The translations under genes and the position numbers were made by a program. The notes under the pieces were generated by a model, which worked only from the letters and a program-made list of their open reading frames with translations, was not told where the DNA came from and ran no database searches. 64,000 nucleotides of DNA from Clarireedia homoeocarpa. Its lineage: Eukaryota > Ascomycota > Leotiomycetes > Helotiales > Rutstroemiaceae. Position 1 is the stretch's first letter. The number at the start of each line of letters is the position of its first letter. Shown piece after piece: positions 10,521 through 20,858 of the stretch. The DNA lies in contig LNKV01000003.1 of NCBI GenBank assembly GCA_001465935.1, forward strand, positions 874,363 through 938,362, given 5' to 3'.

Positions 10521-12120
10521 ATGTCATCCTCACCCGGAGCCTCATGGATCTCCAAGATCAATGAACTATCACAAGGTAACAATGCTATGATCGGTGTACC
10601 TGAATTCAGATTCCACCAAAACGGGAATCTCAAATGGTCAGCCGACGTGATCGTCAACTACTACGATAAAAATGGTGTGCTAACCACTATTTCCTCTTCT
10701 GGTCTTGGCGACAAAAAAGCTGCTGCTAAGCTCGAATGCTGCGAGCTTCTGCACAACCAATTGTCTCGCCTTCTTCGTCCACGTATAGGAGAATGTAAGT
10801 TGTCTGCTTTCTAACCTTTGTGCTCTGCCATGGACTAATGAGTATAGGCAAAATCATGAAATGGCAAGCCGGAAAGGCAAAGGCTGCCGAGGAGGCAAAG
10901 CTCGCTAAGGAAACTACTGCCTCAGAAACTACTTTAGTAGATACTGAGGCTCAGTCACCTATTTCAGAGGAACATGCTTTGGACTCATCCTCATCTACCT
11001 CCCTTGACTGTAAGAAACTCCCCTTTTTACCTACCTACCAAACCTTTCATCTAACACTCCTATAGCACCATCGTCACCATCAACCCCAGAACGCGAATAT
11101 TTCCCCATCCCACCCACCCCAAGACAACAACAACTTTGCAGACAAGGCCAGCGCCACACACTCCGCCTCTTCCAAACAGCTACATGGGCGAATCCTTCGG
11201 GCTCTTCCTCGGGCTCTTCTTCAACTACAGAAGCCATCAACGGACTCAACAACCAGCTTCTAAAGCTTAATCTAAACGAGCCATCTTCTCCTCAAGGCCA
11301 TGTCTACATATCCTTCGACCTCGAAGCCACCACCGGTCCCTGGCGCGGCCACAGTACTGGCACCCCCACCCAACTCGGCATAACCGTCTTCCACGGCACT
11401 CCCGCCAACCTACGCGCGCTCACCTCGGGAAACCCCACCAAAGCCCTCGCCGCATCCAACAACAGCTCGATCCAATTCCTGCACTTCCAGTTCCAAGAAC
11501 TCGCCAAATACCGCTCGAACATCCGCAAGTTCGCCAACAGCGGCCCCTTTCTCTTCGGCAAAACACAGGTCCTCCCCATGGCCGACATGCACGCGCATTG
11601 CCAGGAGCTTGTCGCACGGGTGTCGCAATACGGGAAGATCACGCTGGTGGGACACGCGGTGCATAATGACATCAAGTATCTTCAGCGCGCGGGGGTGTAT
11701 GCTTTTAATCAGTTTTTTGAGGGGGCGCTGGATACGCAGCAGATTTTCTTGGATGAGTATGCGCGGCCAAAGGGCCTGGGGAGTTTGGTGGAGGATTATG
11801 GTGGACGGATGGAGGGCTGGCATAATGCGGGGAATGATGCAGTTTGGACGATGTGGGTGTTGATGAAGAGGGTGGCGGAGGGGAAGGGGGAGGAGCTTAT
11901 TAGGATGGAGGAGGAGGAGAAGAGGAGGGAGGAAGAGAAGATGAGGATTGAGGAGGAGAGGAAGAGATTTGCGGAGGAGAGGGAGAAGATGTTGAAGGAG
12001 ACGGAGGCGGAGTGGTTGGCAGGTGGTGAGAAAGAGGAAAATCCTTGGCTGAGTAATTGGGGGAGTTGGAATACAGTTGACGACTGGGGAAGTACCCCTG
12101 CTGTCAATGTGGAGTGGTAG
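10521..12120 (+). CDS. dsRNA-binding domain plus DEDDh 3'-5' exonuclease-like protein (Gfd2/YDR514C-like fold)
   Basis: Three exons (10521-10794, 10848-11009, 11066-12120) read in frame across two introns with GTAAGT/GTAAGA donors and TATAG acceptors, giving 496 residues. Residues 1-95 look like a double-stranded-RNA-binding domain: an initial helix SWISKINELSQ, beta strands around FRFHQNGNLKWSADV, then GDKKAAAKLECCELLHNQL. A low-complexity linker follows. From about residue 240 comes an RNase H-like exonuclease fold with FDLEAT (first Asp and Glu), GHAVHNDIKYL (Asp) and HNAGND (His and Asp), so all DEDDh residues are present. The FLFGK segment and LDTQQIF also fit the fungal Gfd2/YDR514C group. 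A charged EEEEKRREEEK coiled segment and a Trp-rich tail end the protein. RNA trimming or small-RNA turnover is inferred, not shown. A 13-base tandem repeat begins 10 bases after the stop. Confidence 0.8.
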
Positions 12121-12130
12121 CTGGGGTTTA

Positions 12131-12189
12131 GATATGGTGTTTGGATATGGTGTTTGGATATGGTGTTTGGATATGGTGTTTGGATATGG
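12131..12189 (+). repeat. 13-bp tandem repeat, 4.5 copies, just after the exonuclease stop codon
   Basis: The unit GATATGGTGTTTG is repeated four times exactly, followed by half a copy. It lies in the presumed 3' untranslated region. A related series, GCTATGGAGTTTG, occurs about 120 bases downstream. Confidence 0.95.
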
Positions 12190-12311
12190 AATTTGATAAT
12201 TCAATGTGTCGAAAATCGAAATTGGAAGACCTACCGGATAGGCAAAGATTGGATAAACCAGCAATCAAATCAAATCAAGTTGGGGAATTAGGAATTTGGC
12301 TATCGAATTTT

Positions 12312-12361
12312 GCTATGGAGTTTGGCTATGGAGTTTGGCTATGGAGTTTCGCTATAGCGTT
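12312..12361 (+). repeat. second 13-bp repeat series related to the first
   Basis: The unit GCTATGGAGTTTG occurs three times and then decays into CGCTATAGCGTTTG. It has the same period and a similar core (ATGG-GTTTG) as the repeat at 12131, suggesting both derive from one motif. Confidence 0.85.
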
Positions 12362-12909
12362 TGGACATGGTACTGTACCTCTAATTCAAAGCGTCGAAAT
12401 CGAAATTGAAACTACCAGACTGGGATAGATAGCTAGATAGAACAGCAATCAAAATCACCATCTTACAATAAAAAAAATCTGTTTAATAAACCATGAAGTT
12501 CTTCACAATATACATACACCATGTAGCCCTCCCTGATAACAAAGACCCAGGGTATTCTCATCTATACTATGTATCTAGAGAGACGTCCATTGCATATCCA
12601 AAGTTTTCTCTCTCTCTCTCTCTTTCTCTCCCGAGGCCGTCCTTCGTCTTTCCTCCTTCCATTCAACGAAACTAAGTGTTCAAGTAAAGTAATCATATCA
12701 TGATCACTACCATTACCTGCCTGCCCACTTCTCACGTCCTACTATATGATGGAATAGTTGACAAATACATCCATGCCATGCCATGCCACTGCCACTGTCA
12801 CTGCCACTGTCACTGCCACCCTTGGCAGCCTCTGATTATCACACCTCCTAACATGGCATGGCGCAGCATGATGGCTATAGATAGATAGATATCACATCAT
12901 CACAACACC

Positions 12910-13010
12910 TCTCACCTCACCTCACCTCACCTCACCTCACCTCACCTCACCTCACCTCACCTCACCTGACCTCACCTCACCTGACCTCACATTACATCAC
13001 ATCACATCAT
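12910..13010 (+). repeat. CTCAC pentanucleotide array
   Basis: CTCAC units run nearly uninterrupted from about 12910, with a few CTGAC variants, and drift into CATCA units at the end. About 16 perfect units are visible. Confidence 0.95.
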
Positions 13011-13478
13011 GACAAAACCAACAAGAAGAAGAAATCATGCTATTCCATGAACCCTCAAATCATGTAAGTATGTTCTATTTATTCTAGCTCTAAATGCACA
13101 CTCCCCCATTCTAACCCATCCCCTTAGGTCCAGCCTGAAAATACACACTCTCCCCTTCTAGCCCATTCTATTCCCCAAAGCCCCCATAATGGACACAAAA
13201 TTATACTACATTATCTCTGTACCTAGCTTACAGCTTCTCCCACTAAAACCAAAGAAGTAGAAGAAGAAGAAATTAAACACTAGCTAATGCTCCCGTATAA
13301 ATGCTAATGCTGTTAGAGAAGAAAACTTTTCCTTCCATGCTGAGAAAAAAAGGTCCGAATATTTGATAGGGGGATTGGGGTATCGCACTCATGATCCCGT
13401 TTCGCCATCCAATTTCTCTCTAGTAAAAGAAAAGATTAGATGCTCCCATGGTGCTCTCTCCATGTCGTCTTCCTGTCT

Positions 13479-13480
<2 letters not shown>

Positions 13481-13523
<43 letters not shown>
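13481..13523 (+). repeat. poly-T run of 43 bases
   Basis: An uninterrupted run of 43 T is followed by a CT-rich stretch. It lies about 150 bases downstream of the BCS1-like stop codon. On the transcribed strand of that gene it reads as a poly-A tract. Confidence 0.97.
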
Positions 13524-13680
13524 CTTTTTCTCTCTCTCTCTATTTTTCCGTCCCATTTTCGATTAATTTCGCCTTTTCTTGATGTCGTTTCCATACCACA
13601 CTTGCAGAAAATATGCACACTTCTGGCTCCTATCAACAATCAACACCCCCGCCCTCCTTTACCCTTCCTCGTCCCCCAAC

Positions 13681-15793
13681 TCATGCAACCGCCGCCTCCT
13701 CATGTTTCCCAAACTTCTGACCACCCTCCAGCTTCTCCTTTTTCTTATTCTCAACCCAGGCAGCAATCTCCAATATCGCCTTCCTAGGATGTTTCTTCCT
13801 CGTCAACAGAAACCCCTGTATCTCAGCCGGACTGAACATCAAATCTTCAATATGCTCCGAGAATTCCCTAGCCATCGATTCTAGCTCACCCGGCTGCAAT
13901 ACATCCCTCACCTCGCCAAGTGTCGCCATATGCTCCCCAGCCAGTTCAGGGGTTCGAGACCGCAAGACCGTCGTTCCCTTGTCATTTTCCGTCTCGGCGC
14001 CGTTCTCTGACCGTGCACTAAGAGGAGTATATGGCGGTGTGAGAGGGCGTTTTTCTGAGAGTAGCTTGTTGATTTTCTCTGCGATTACAGCTGGCTTCTT
14101 CACTTTTGGAATTTTTAGTGGTTCAGAAACATGGTTCTGTAATTTGTGTAACACTTGCGCCTCGTGTGGCGGCGGATCATTGCTGTACATCCGCTTAAAA
14201 ATTTCTTGCGCCTGATAGCGAGTGGCGTTCGTGAAGGCGACTTGAAGGTCGACGCGTCCTGGTCGAATCAAGGCTTCGTCCAGCTTTTCTGGGTGATTCG
14301 TAGTCATGATTAGGACGCGGCCTTCGTGCGAGGCTACGCCATCGATAATCTTTTTCTTTTCAGCTGTGCAGGGGTATGACTCGAGAGAGGCGACTTACGT
14401 TCAACAGGCCAGACAGAGAAATTCCCTTCTTCTCGTCGTCTTTCTCTTTCCCTCCCGTAGTTCTCTTATGTGATTTGCCCTTACCACCCTTACCGGCCTT
14501 CCTATACTTATTTGCCTTGCTGTTTTTCAAAAGTAATTGGGCGAGCATGGTGAATCCGTCTTGGTTCTCATCAATAGGATCGGTATCATCTTCATCAGAT
14601 GACTCCTCAGGTGTCTCCTCTTTTTGTTCCACTCGAGCTAAGCCCGCTGTGTCGATATCTTCGAGTAGCACAATACATCTTGGAGGCAAGTGTGTGAAGA
14701 GATTTCCCAACTCTTCCTCCGTAAGAGTTGGTTCTAGTAAACTGACCACGTAGATATTTAATCCAAAGACTCCGGCTAGTGCAAATGTGAGTGATGTTTT
14801 CCCTGTCCCCGGCGGCCCATGAAGCAAATAGCCACGGCGATAAGGAATTCCACGAATGGCATACCAGCGCGCAGTAGATGGGTCCAGATACTCGTTAATA
14901 TCTAGCATGACTTGATATTTCACATTTTCATCCAGAACCACAGTATTCATAGGCCTGCAAGGTCGTCTAGCAACTTCAGTCCAAGCTGATCGACCTCCCC
15001 AGCCTCGACGTTCTTTAGTTGCCGGTCTTCGGATGACTGTTTTCGCACTGTGGTTCCTGTGGGCATGATCTTTAGCTTCTTGAAGGAATCGTTTGATCGG
15101 TTCTGTAGAACGACCAAAGCAGGAAATTATCAGCTTTTCTTGATCCGAAATTGGGTTGTCTGCGTAAGATGAGGTCTTGAAAACCACAACCTCCTGTCGT
15201 TTGACCCTGAAGTACGTCCTATTGTGCCAAAAATTGTGGGAGCCTATAGCTGGAGTGAATTGCGGTTCTGTTTTTGCATCCTGGTTTGCGAAGTTTAGCC
15301 ACTGCACGCTGCCATTCGAATCGATCGTGCTTCTAGTAACTGTCTTATCGTTCTCGAGATCCCAATACCCCCGCCTGGGTGTCTCTGCCATTAACGAGCG
15401 AGAAGGTCGCATTTTGTATTTGTGTGCCAGATACTCTATGACTTGGTCGTGGATCTCATCTCTGCTGCTGATGGAAACATCTGCCATATAGTATGAAGTG
15501 AGAAAATCCCAAGCAAATGAATACAGATAGCTGTAGACTTTGTTTGATAGCCACAAAGCGATGGCCAAGGTGACCAGGATGGTGATGTCGAAGCCAATAG
15601 TTTGGAAAACGATCTTGTGGATATATCCGTAGCCTGGGATGAGGCTCTCTAGGAGTATGGTTGGAAGTATTCCGGTAATCATAGTCGCAGTCGAGTTTCC
15701 AGAAGACGAAGTCGTTAACTTCTCCTGCGCATCCGCCAATATCGCTTTAAGATCTAATCCCTCCATTCTTTTCGCCTTCATCGCTTCTCGCAC
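13681..15793 (-). CDS. BCS1-like mitochondrial-type AAA ATPase
   Basis: Two exons (15793-14399 and 14349-13681) are joined by a 49-base intron with a GTAAGT donor. Splicing gives GLLN-IIDGVASHEGR and a protein of about 687 residues. Near residue 65 a hydrophobic segment (ITILVTLAIALWL) is followed by the BCS1 N-terminal domain. The AAA core shows Walker A GPPGTGKTS, Walker B CIVLLEDID and the later IMTTNHPEKLDEALIRPGRVD. Canonical Bcs1, which moves the Rieske protein across the inner mitochondrial membrane, is about 450 residues. This one is longer, because about 75 charged residues (Glu/Asp-rich, then Lys/Gly-rich) are inserted after Walker B and there is a long C-terminal tail. It is therefore probably one of the fungal BCS1 paralogues of uncertain role and not the assembly factor itself. 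Confidence 0.88.
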
Positions 15794-17006
15794 GGGGAGG
15801 CAACCGGCTTTTTGGGCGGGTGATGCTTTTGGCTGGTTGGAAAGATTCAGAAAGAAAGAGAAGCAGCCGACACTGTAACACAGATGTGAAAGAGATCCTT
15901 AGAGTGCAATATCTGGCAGCAGAGGTCAGACTTGTTGCTGAGTGAGAATGAAGGTAGAAATTTCTTGGTAGGGAGGAGTGTGGAAATGAAACAAAGAGGC
16001 TTTTGGGGGCAGTTGTGTACAGTATATATGTGGTGTAAGGAAAGAACGAATGGAGTGCAGTGGATAGGCAGGTACCTAAAAGCAATCAATCAACACGTAG
16101 ATGTGTGAATCATGTCGATACACTTACTCGAAGGATGGAGAAGGGGAGTAGGAGCTCTCCTGTAGTGGCGCCCAGGCAGCAAGAGGGATACGATGAACGC
16201 GATTCTAACGTTAGATGATGGATAAGAAGAGCGGCGGGATTTAGCTTTGCTGATGATGATGAGCTAGAAGCAAGCCTGCGGGTCTAGATCCCATCCCATA
16301 CAACTCCAAGACGCTATTGCCACGGTACTGTATCTATTGCTGGGAAAGGCGTCCGGTACGATGGTTCAGCAACGACCAGCCTCTATTCTATATGGGTGGC
16401 GGGTTGATGGGGCGGGGCTGGCTGGCTGGCTGGGTTGCCAACCACGTTCCGTTCCACCGCAATGGTTGTGTGGCCAGGAAACGCTTGTATGCATACCCAT
16501 CCCGATTTCTGGTACGAATCCATGTCATCGCATCTTTGGTTGAGACATACGAGCTGAGACGTGGACATGGGAATGAGAGTGGGAGTGGGAGGTGGAGCGG
16601 GCGTGGGAGTCGACAAGTGAAGAAGATATGATGGGAGAGGAATTATGCGAATTATGCGAATTACATATTGTTACATATTGTTACATATTGTGAATCACGT
16701 CGCTTCGAGTGAGTCTTCCTATGCGTACCAAGGTTCTTGGGAAGCTGGTTCTTTGGGAAGCTACTTCTTTGGGAAGCTAGTTCTGGCTGCGGTGCATTAT
16801 TCACAAGGCGGCCTGCATTACGAAGTCCTTGATAATTCTATTAACAGATACTGGCGAGGTCGTAAGTCTTACCAAGTAACTATACCAAGAATACCAAGTA
16901 TACCAAGTTATTGTATTGACCTGTATTGACCTGTATTGGCCTTTGCTCCCTTTCCCTTCCCCCTTCGCCCTTGCCCCTTCCTCCTTTCCCCTTAACTTAT
17001 ACTGGA

Positions 17007-17058
17007 TGTTTAGTGCTTCGTATGTTTGGTGCTTCGTATGTTTAGTGCTTCGTATGTG
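17007..17058 (+). repeat. 17-bp tandem repeat, three copies
   Basis: The unit GTTTAGTGCTTCGTAT (with one added base) is present three times with a single A/G difference in the middle copy. Confidence 0.9.
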
Positions 17059-17512
17059 TAGCATTCGTGTAATGGCATAGCATTCCGGATCCAATCCTCC
17101 ATCAAACTCACGACAATACAATGTAACTTGTATTACTTGCTACTTAACGATAGATTTCGAGGTGACAACAGCCAAGCGACTGAACAACTTAAGCCTACAC
17201 AGTATCACGTAAGCAGCCGCTAAACGGGCTGGGGTGGACTGGGGTTTAGGACTGCAACCAAATTCATCCGCCTCTCCTTGCATGAATTTCTTGTCAGCCT
17301 TACCCTCCATGCGTATCCACCAGCCTGGCTAGAAGTATTACCCTTATGGCCTGCATGACGAAGCCGCTCGCAGGTTAACTTCACATGCATACGCATCCTA
17401 CTTTAATCACACGGCTGTTAAATCTGACACCCTTGCCTGATTCGTCTTCTGGCTCATACGGCGGCGGCTGACATCGGGTTCGTAGCAGAAAACGGGCGAC
17501 GACTAAGCTGTC

Positions 17513-17589
17513 TCAGTTTGGCAGTTTGGCAGTTTCGCAGTTTCGCAGTTTCGCAGTTTCGCAGTCTCGCAATCTCGCAATCTCGCAGT
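17513..17589 (+). repeat. 8-bp tandem repeat upstream of TLG1
   Basis: A CAGTTTCG-type unit is repeated about nine times with drift (TTTGG, TTTCG, TCTCG). It ends about 105 bases before the TLG1 start codon, so it is in the promoter or 5' leader. Confidence 0.9.
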
Positions 17590-17695
17590 CTAGTCAACTG
17601 GGTCTGGTTTCGAACTTCCAAATATATCGACGCATTTACTGCTCTGCTCTTATCTCCCAATCTCCCAATAAGTGTTACAAGGGTAGCTGCCCAGG

Positions 17696-18773
17696 ATGAT
17701 GTCCTCTACCAATGAAGATGATCCCTTTCTACAGGTTCAGGCGTAAGTTAGACTTCCCTTTTTGCGGCTCTTTTCCTTTCTTGCAATTGGCGGCTGGATT
17801 TGTCTACGGCTGTTTAACTGCATACCCCACTACCTGCCTAGCTTTCTCTTTCTCTTTCATGCTTGCACCCCGCGTTCTTGAGGCTCTGTCTACCATTTGC
17901 ACTGTGCTCAACAAGCCTTCCACACTACTGCGCTATTGCTTGCACATTCAATGGCAGAAGGCATTGTCTGTCCAGCGTCTTTTCACATACTATCTTTATC
18001 CTCTTCTACTAATATTACTTTCCTATTCTCCCCCATCGTTCCCACCGCCAACTAACACCCCATCCAGCGATGTCCTCCACCAACTCTCCCTCACTCGCCC
18101 CCTCTTTACCTCCTACCTCCGCATCCACTCCCTCACCAAATCCCCCCACCCCACCCCCGAACTTCTCTCCGCCCGCGCCGACCTAACCAGCTCCCTCTCC
18201 CTCCTGACCGACGATCTCTCCGACCTCCGCGATAGCATCGCCGCCATCCAATCCGACCCCTACAAATATGGTTTACAAGTCGAAGAAGTTGCTCGGCGAG
18301 TGCGGCTCATCGAAGAAATCGGCGGCGAGGTAGACGACATGCGGGAAGAATTGGAAAAGACTATGAATACTTCTTCCAAAGCCAAGGGCGGCAATACAAA
18401 TACCAATGGCTATGAGTCAGCAGCAGGAAGGGGAGGAGGAGGAGAAGCCGAGGATTCCGACTATGCGGCTGAATTCGAACATCAGCAACAACTAAAAATA
18501 ATGAAAGAACAAGATGAGCAACTCGACTCAGTTTTCCACACGGTAGGGAACCTGCGACAACAAGCGGATGACATGGGGAGAGAATTAGAAGAGCAGACAG
18601 GGATGCTAGCTGAAGTGGAGACGGTGACGGATCGAGTAAGTGGGCGATTGCAAGGGGGGATCAAGCGGATGAATAAACTTGTGAAGGATAATGAGGATCC
18701 GTTGAGCAGTTGTTGTATTGGGGTGTTAATATTCATTTTGATCTTGCTACTTATTTTAGTTTTGGTTTTATGA
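17696..18773 (+). CDS. TLG1: t-SNARE Tlg1 / syntaxin-6 type (late Golgi-endosome)
   Basis: Exon 1 (17696-17742) encodes only MMSSTNEDDPFLQVQ plus two bases. A 325-base intron (GTAAGT donor, ATCCAG acceptor) leads to exon 2 (18068-18773), giving 250 residues. The next ATG, three bases on, is an equally possible start. The N-terminal three-helix region covers about residues 17-105. A Gly/Asn-rich linker follows, and then the SNARE heptad region EQLDSVFHTVGNLRQQADDM with EEQ as the central ionic-layer glutamine. The last 20 residues are a hydrophobic tail anchor (CIGVLIFILILLLILVLVL). Tlg1 acts in vesicle fusion at the trans-Golgi and endosomes. The very small first exon carrying the start is easily missed by gene finders. 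Confidence 0.9.
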
Positions 18774-20858
18774 AAAAAGGTGAGGGGAAAGGGTGGACTT
18801 TGGTTTAGTATATATCTAACTAATGGATGATGTACTTACTGTCGGATGTGATGGGGGGAGTCTGGCGAACGGCGGATAGATATGTTAATGACAATACCTA
18901 CGTGGAGTTCTGGAGCGATTATGAAATGGATATGGATCTTAGTATCTTTTACATCGATCAGCAGCAATGAGATGTATAAATAGATAGCTAGATAGATAGA
19001 CAGCCAGTTCGAGTTCGAGTTTGAGTATAGAAAAAGAGAAGTGACATGACACCCAAATACTCTAAGTATAACCCTTCTTTCTCTATCTTTTATCTTTCTA
19101 TCTTTCTATCTGACTGCACGACAAAAGACTTGCTTAGGAGGGAGTAATCTCATATACTGCAGGTTACTGTAGCGTATATACATACGCATTACAACCAACC
19201 AACCAATCAACCTACCTACCCTACCCTCCCTCCCATATAACTAAACCAACCTAATCCCAAACCTAATCCCAAACCTAATCCTAACCAAAACCCATACATA
19301 CACACATACACACACACACACCACACACACACACAAACACAAACCCAGAACCAGAACCCAAACTCCAAAAAACCAGAACCCGAACTCCAAACTCCAAAAC
19401 CAGAACTCCATCTATAGTAAAACCCAAACTCCCAAACCAGAGCCTCCCATCCATCACATTCATTTCATTCCATCAAAACAGCAACTTGGTTTCTCTCCCT
19501 TTCCCTTTCCCTTTCCCTTTCCCCCCTTGGATCTATCTGCATATACTGACTGTACTGTAATATAATATAATATAATGTAAATAATAAGACAAGTCAGTGC
19601 AGTCAGTCAACTAACTCACCTCTACAAATACTCACTCACTCACTCACTCATTCATGCTTACCCTTCTCCCCTTCCCCCCTTTCCCCTTTCCCCTTGCTCC
19701 GGCTCTCCGCATACGCATACGCATACGCATACGCATGCGCATACGCACCACCGAAAAGATGACATAGGACGTCCGTCTGTCTACATCTATAGCTAGCTAT
19801 ATCTAGCTAGCTGTAGCTGAGATAGATAGAGAGATAGACACCACCACCACCACGGTCCCTCAGCTCTCTGTAAAGTAAGCTGCAATAAGCAAAGCAGTCA
19901 AGACATATCAATCTCAATCTCAGTCTCAATGTCAAAAACCAACAACATCATATTTTTAATTTTCTCATTCCCCCATTGCAAAAAAGGTGTAACTCAACTC
20001 AACTCAACTCCCCATCCATTCCCAACCTAATCCCACCACCCATCCTCTTCCCCTTTCTCAACTATCCTTTTCTTTCCACCACCCCGCTCCCTAAGTTACG
20101 ATCGAATCCATCCATCGATCTATTCATTCCAATATGCCATGTATTCCCTCAACCAACCAACCAACCAATCACACACAAAATAATTCAACTTCTACTTAAT
20201 ATGTCCGCCCCCCGAACCACATCCTCACTACCCTACTAGTCGACCACCGCTACCACCTACAAGAGAGTTGAGAAAGACAGAGAGAAAAAGATGACCTATC
20301 TTACCGAACCATCGATTTATCCATCAATCCGACCAATTCATTCCATCCGTCCACCCATCCATCAACCCGTCCATCCACCCATCCACATTCTATCATCCTA
20401 ATCCCAATATAAAAGAAAAACGAAAAACGCCCTCCCCCCTTTCTCAGGTCGCGTATGCGTGAATAATATTTGTGTGGGTGTATCAAGAAAGATGAGTAGC
20501 CTGATCGTCAATAATAGAATGATCAACAACCTGCGGATCACCAGGAGAAGCCGCCGCCGGAGATCCCGAGCTCACAACGCGATGAGTGGTATCGTCCTCG
20601 GCAGGTTGGTTTTGATTCTGATGAATTTGTTCGTCAACTTTTTTCTTGCTCTCTGAATTGGAGCGGGGCCGAGCAAAACAGCGCATAGACAAAACAAAAA
20701 GAAACACCAGACAGGCAAGGACAAAAATACACCAAGGGGGGATAATTGTGTACATGGAAACCCGAAACGATTCTAAACAGGAACAATGATGAAATTTCAC
20801 ATTCCACAAGGGACATCCTAAAAAAGGCAGAAACAAAGCGGCATAGAGATAATGGTGA
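18774..20858. other. convergent intergenic region, microsatellite rich
   Basis: No gene is recognised between the TLG1 and RTS1 stop codons. The plus strand is pyrimidine and C/A rich. It contains CA/CACACA tracts (about 19290-19345), TTTCCC repeats (about 19496-19525), TCAC repeats, CATACG repeats (about 19709-19746) and CATCCA-type repeats. An open frame at 20483-20836 (-) lies directly downstream of the RTS1 stop and has no family signal. Confidence 0.7.

Larger units (their letters stand above)
12121..13680. other. convergent intergenic region, microsatellite rich
   Basis: No gene is recognised between the exonuclease (+) and BCS1-like (-) stop codons. The region holds CT runs (near 12606-12630), a CACTGC/CACTGT series (near 12784-12820), the CTCAC pentamer array and a 43-base T run. 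It should also contain both 3' untranslated regions. Confidence 0.7.
15794..17695. promoter_or_regulatory. divergent intergenic region between the BCS1-like gene and TLG1
   Basis: No gene is recognised in 1.9 kb that must contain two promoters. It is full of short tandem repeats: TTACATATTG three times at 16661-16690, a TTTGGGAAGCTA-type unit three times at about 16735-16785, a 17-base unit at 17007-17058, and an 8-base unit at 17513-17589. Confidence 0.55.

Noticed and set aside
11410..12264. A 284-codon open frame on the minus strand with a repeated HIQTPYPNTISK peptide
   Set aside because: It is antisense to the exonuclease gene, and the repeated peptide only reflects the 13-base DNA repeat.
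12910..13010. CTCAC array considered as a CRISPR-like or centromeric repeat
   Set aside because: The units are contiguous five-base repeats with no spacers, so it is a simple microsatellite.
20483..20836. A 117-codon minus-strand frame with a hydrophobic stretch directly after RTS1
   Set aside because: It lies in the presumed RTS1 3' untranslated region, and I see no homologous motif or promoter-like separation.
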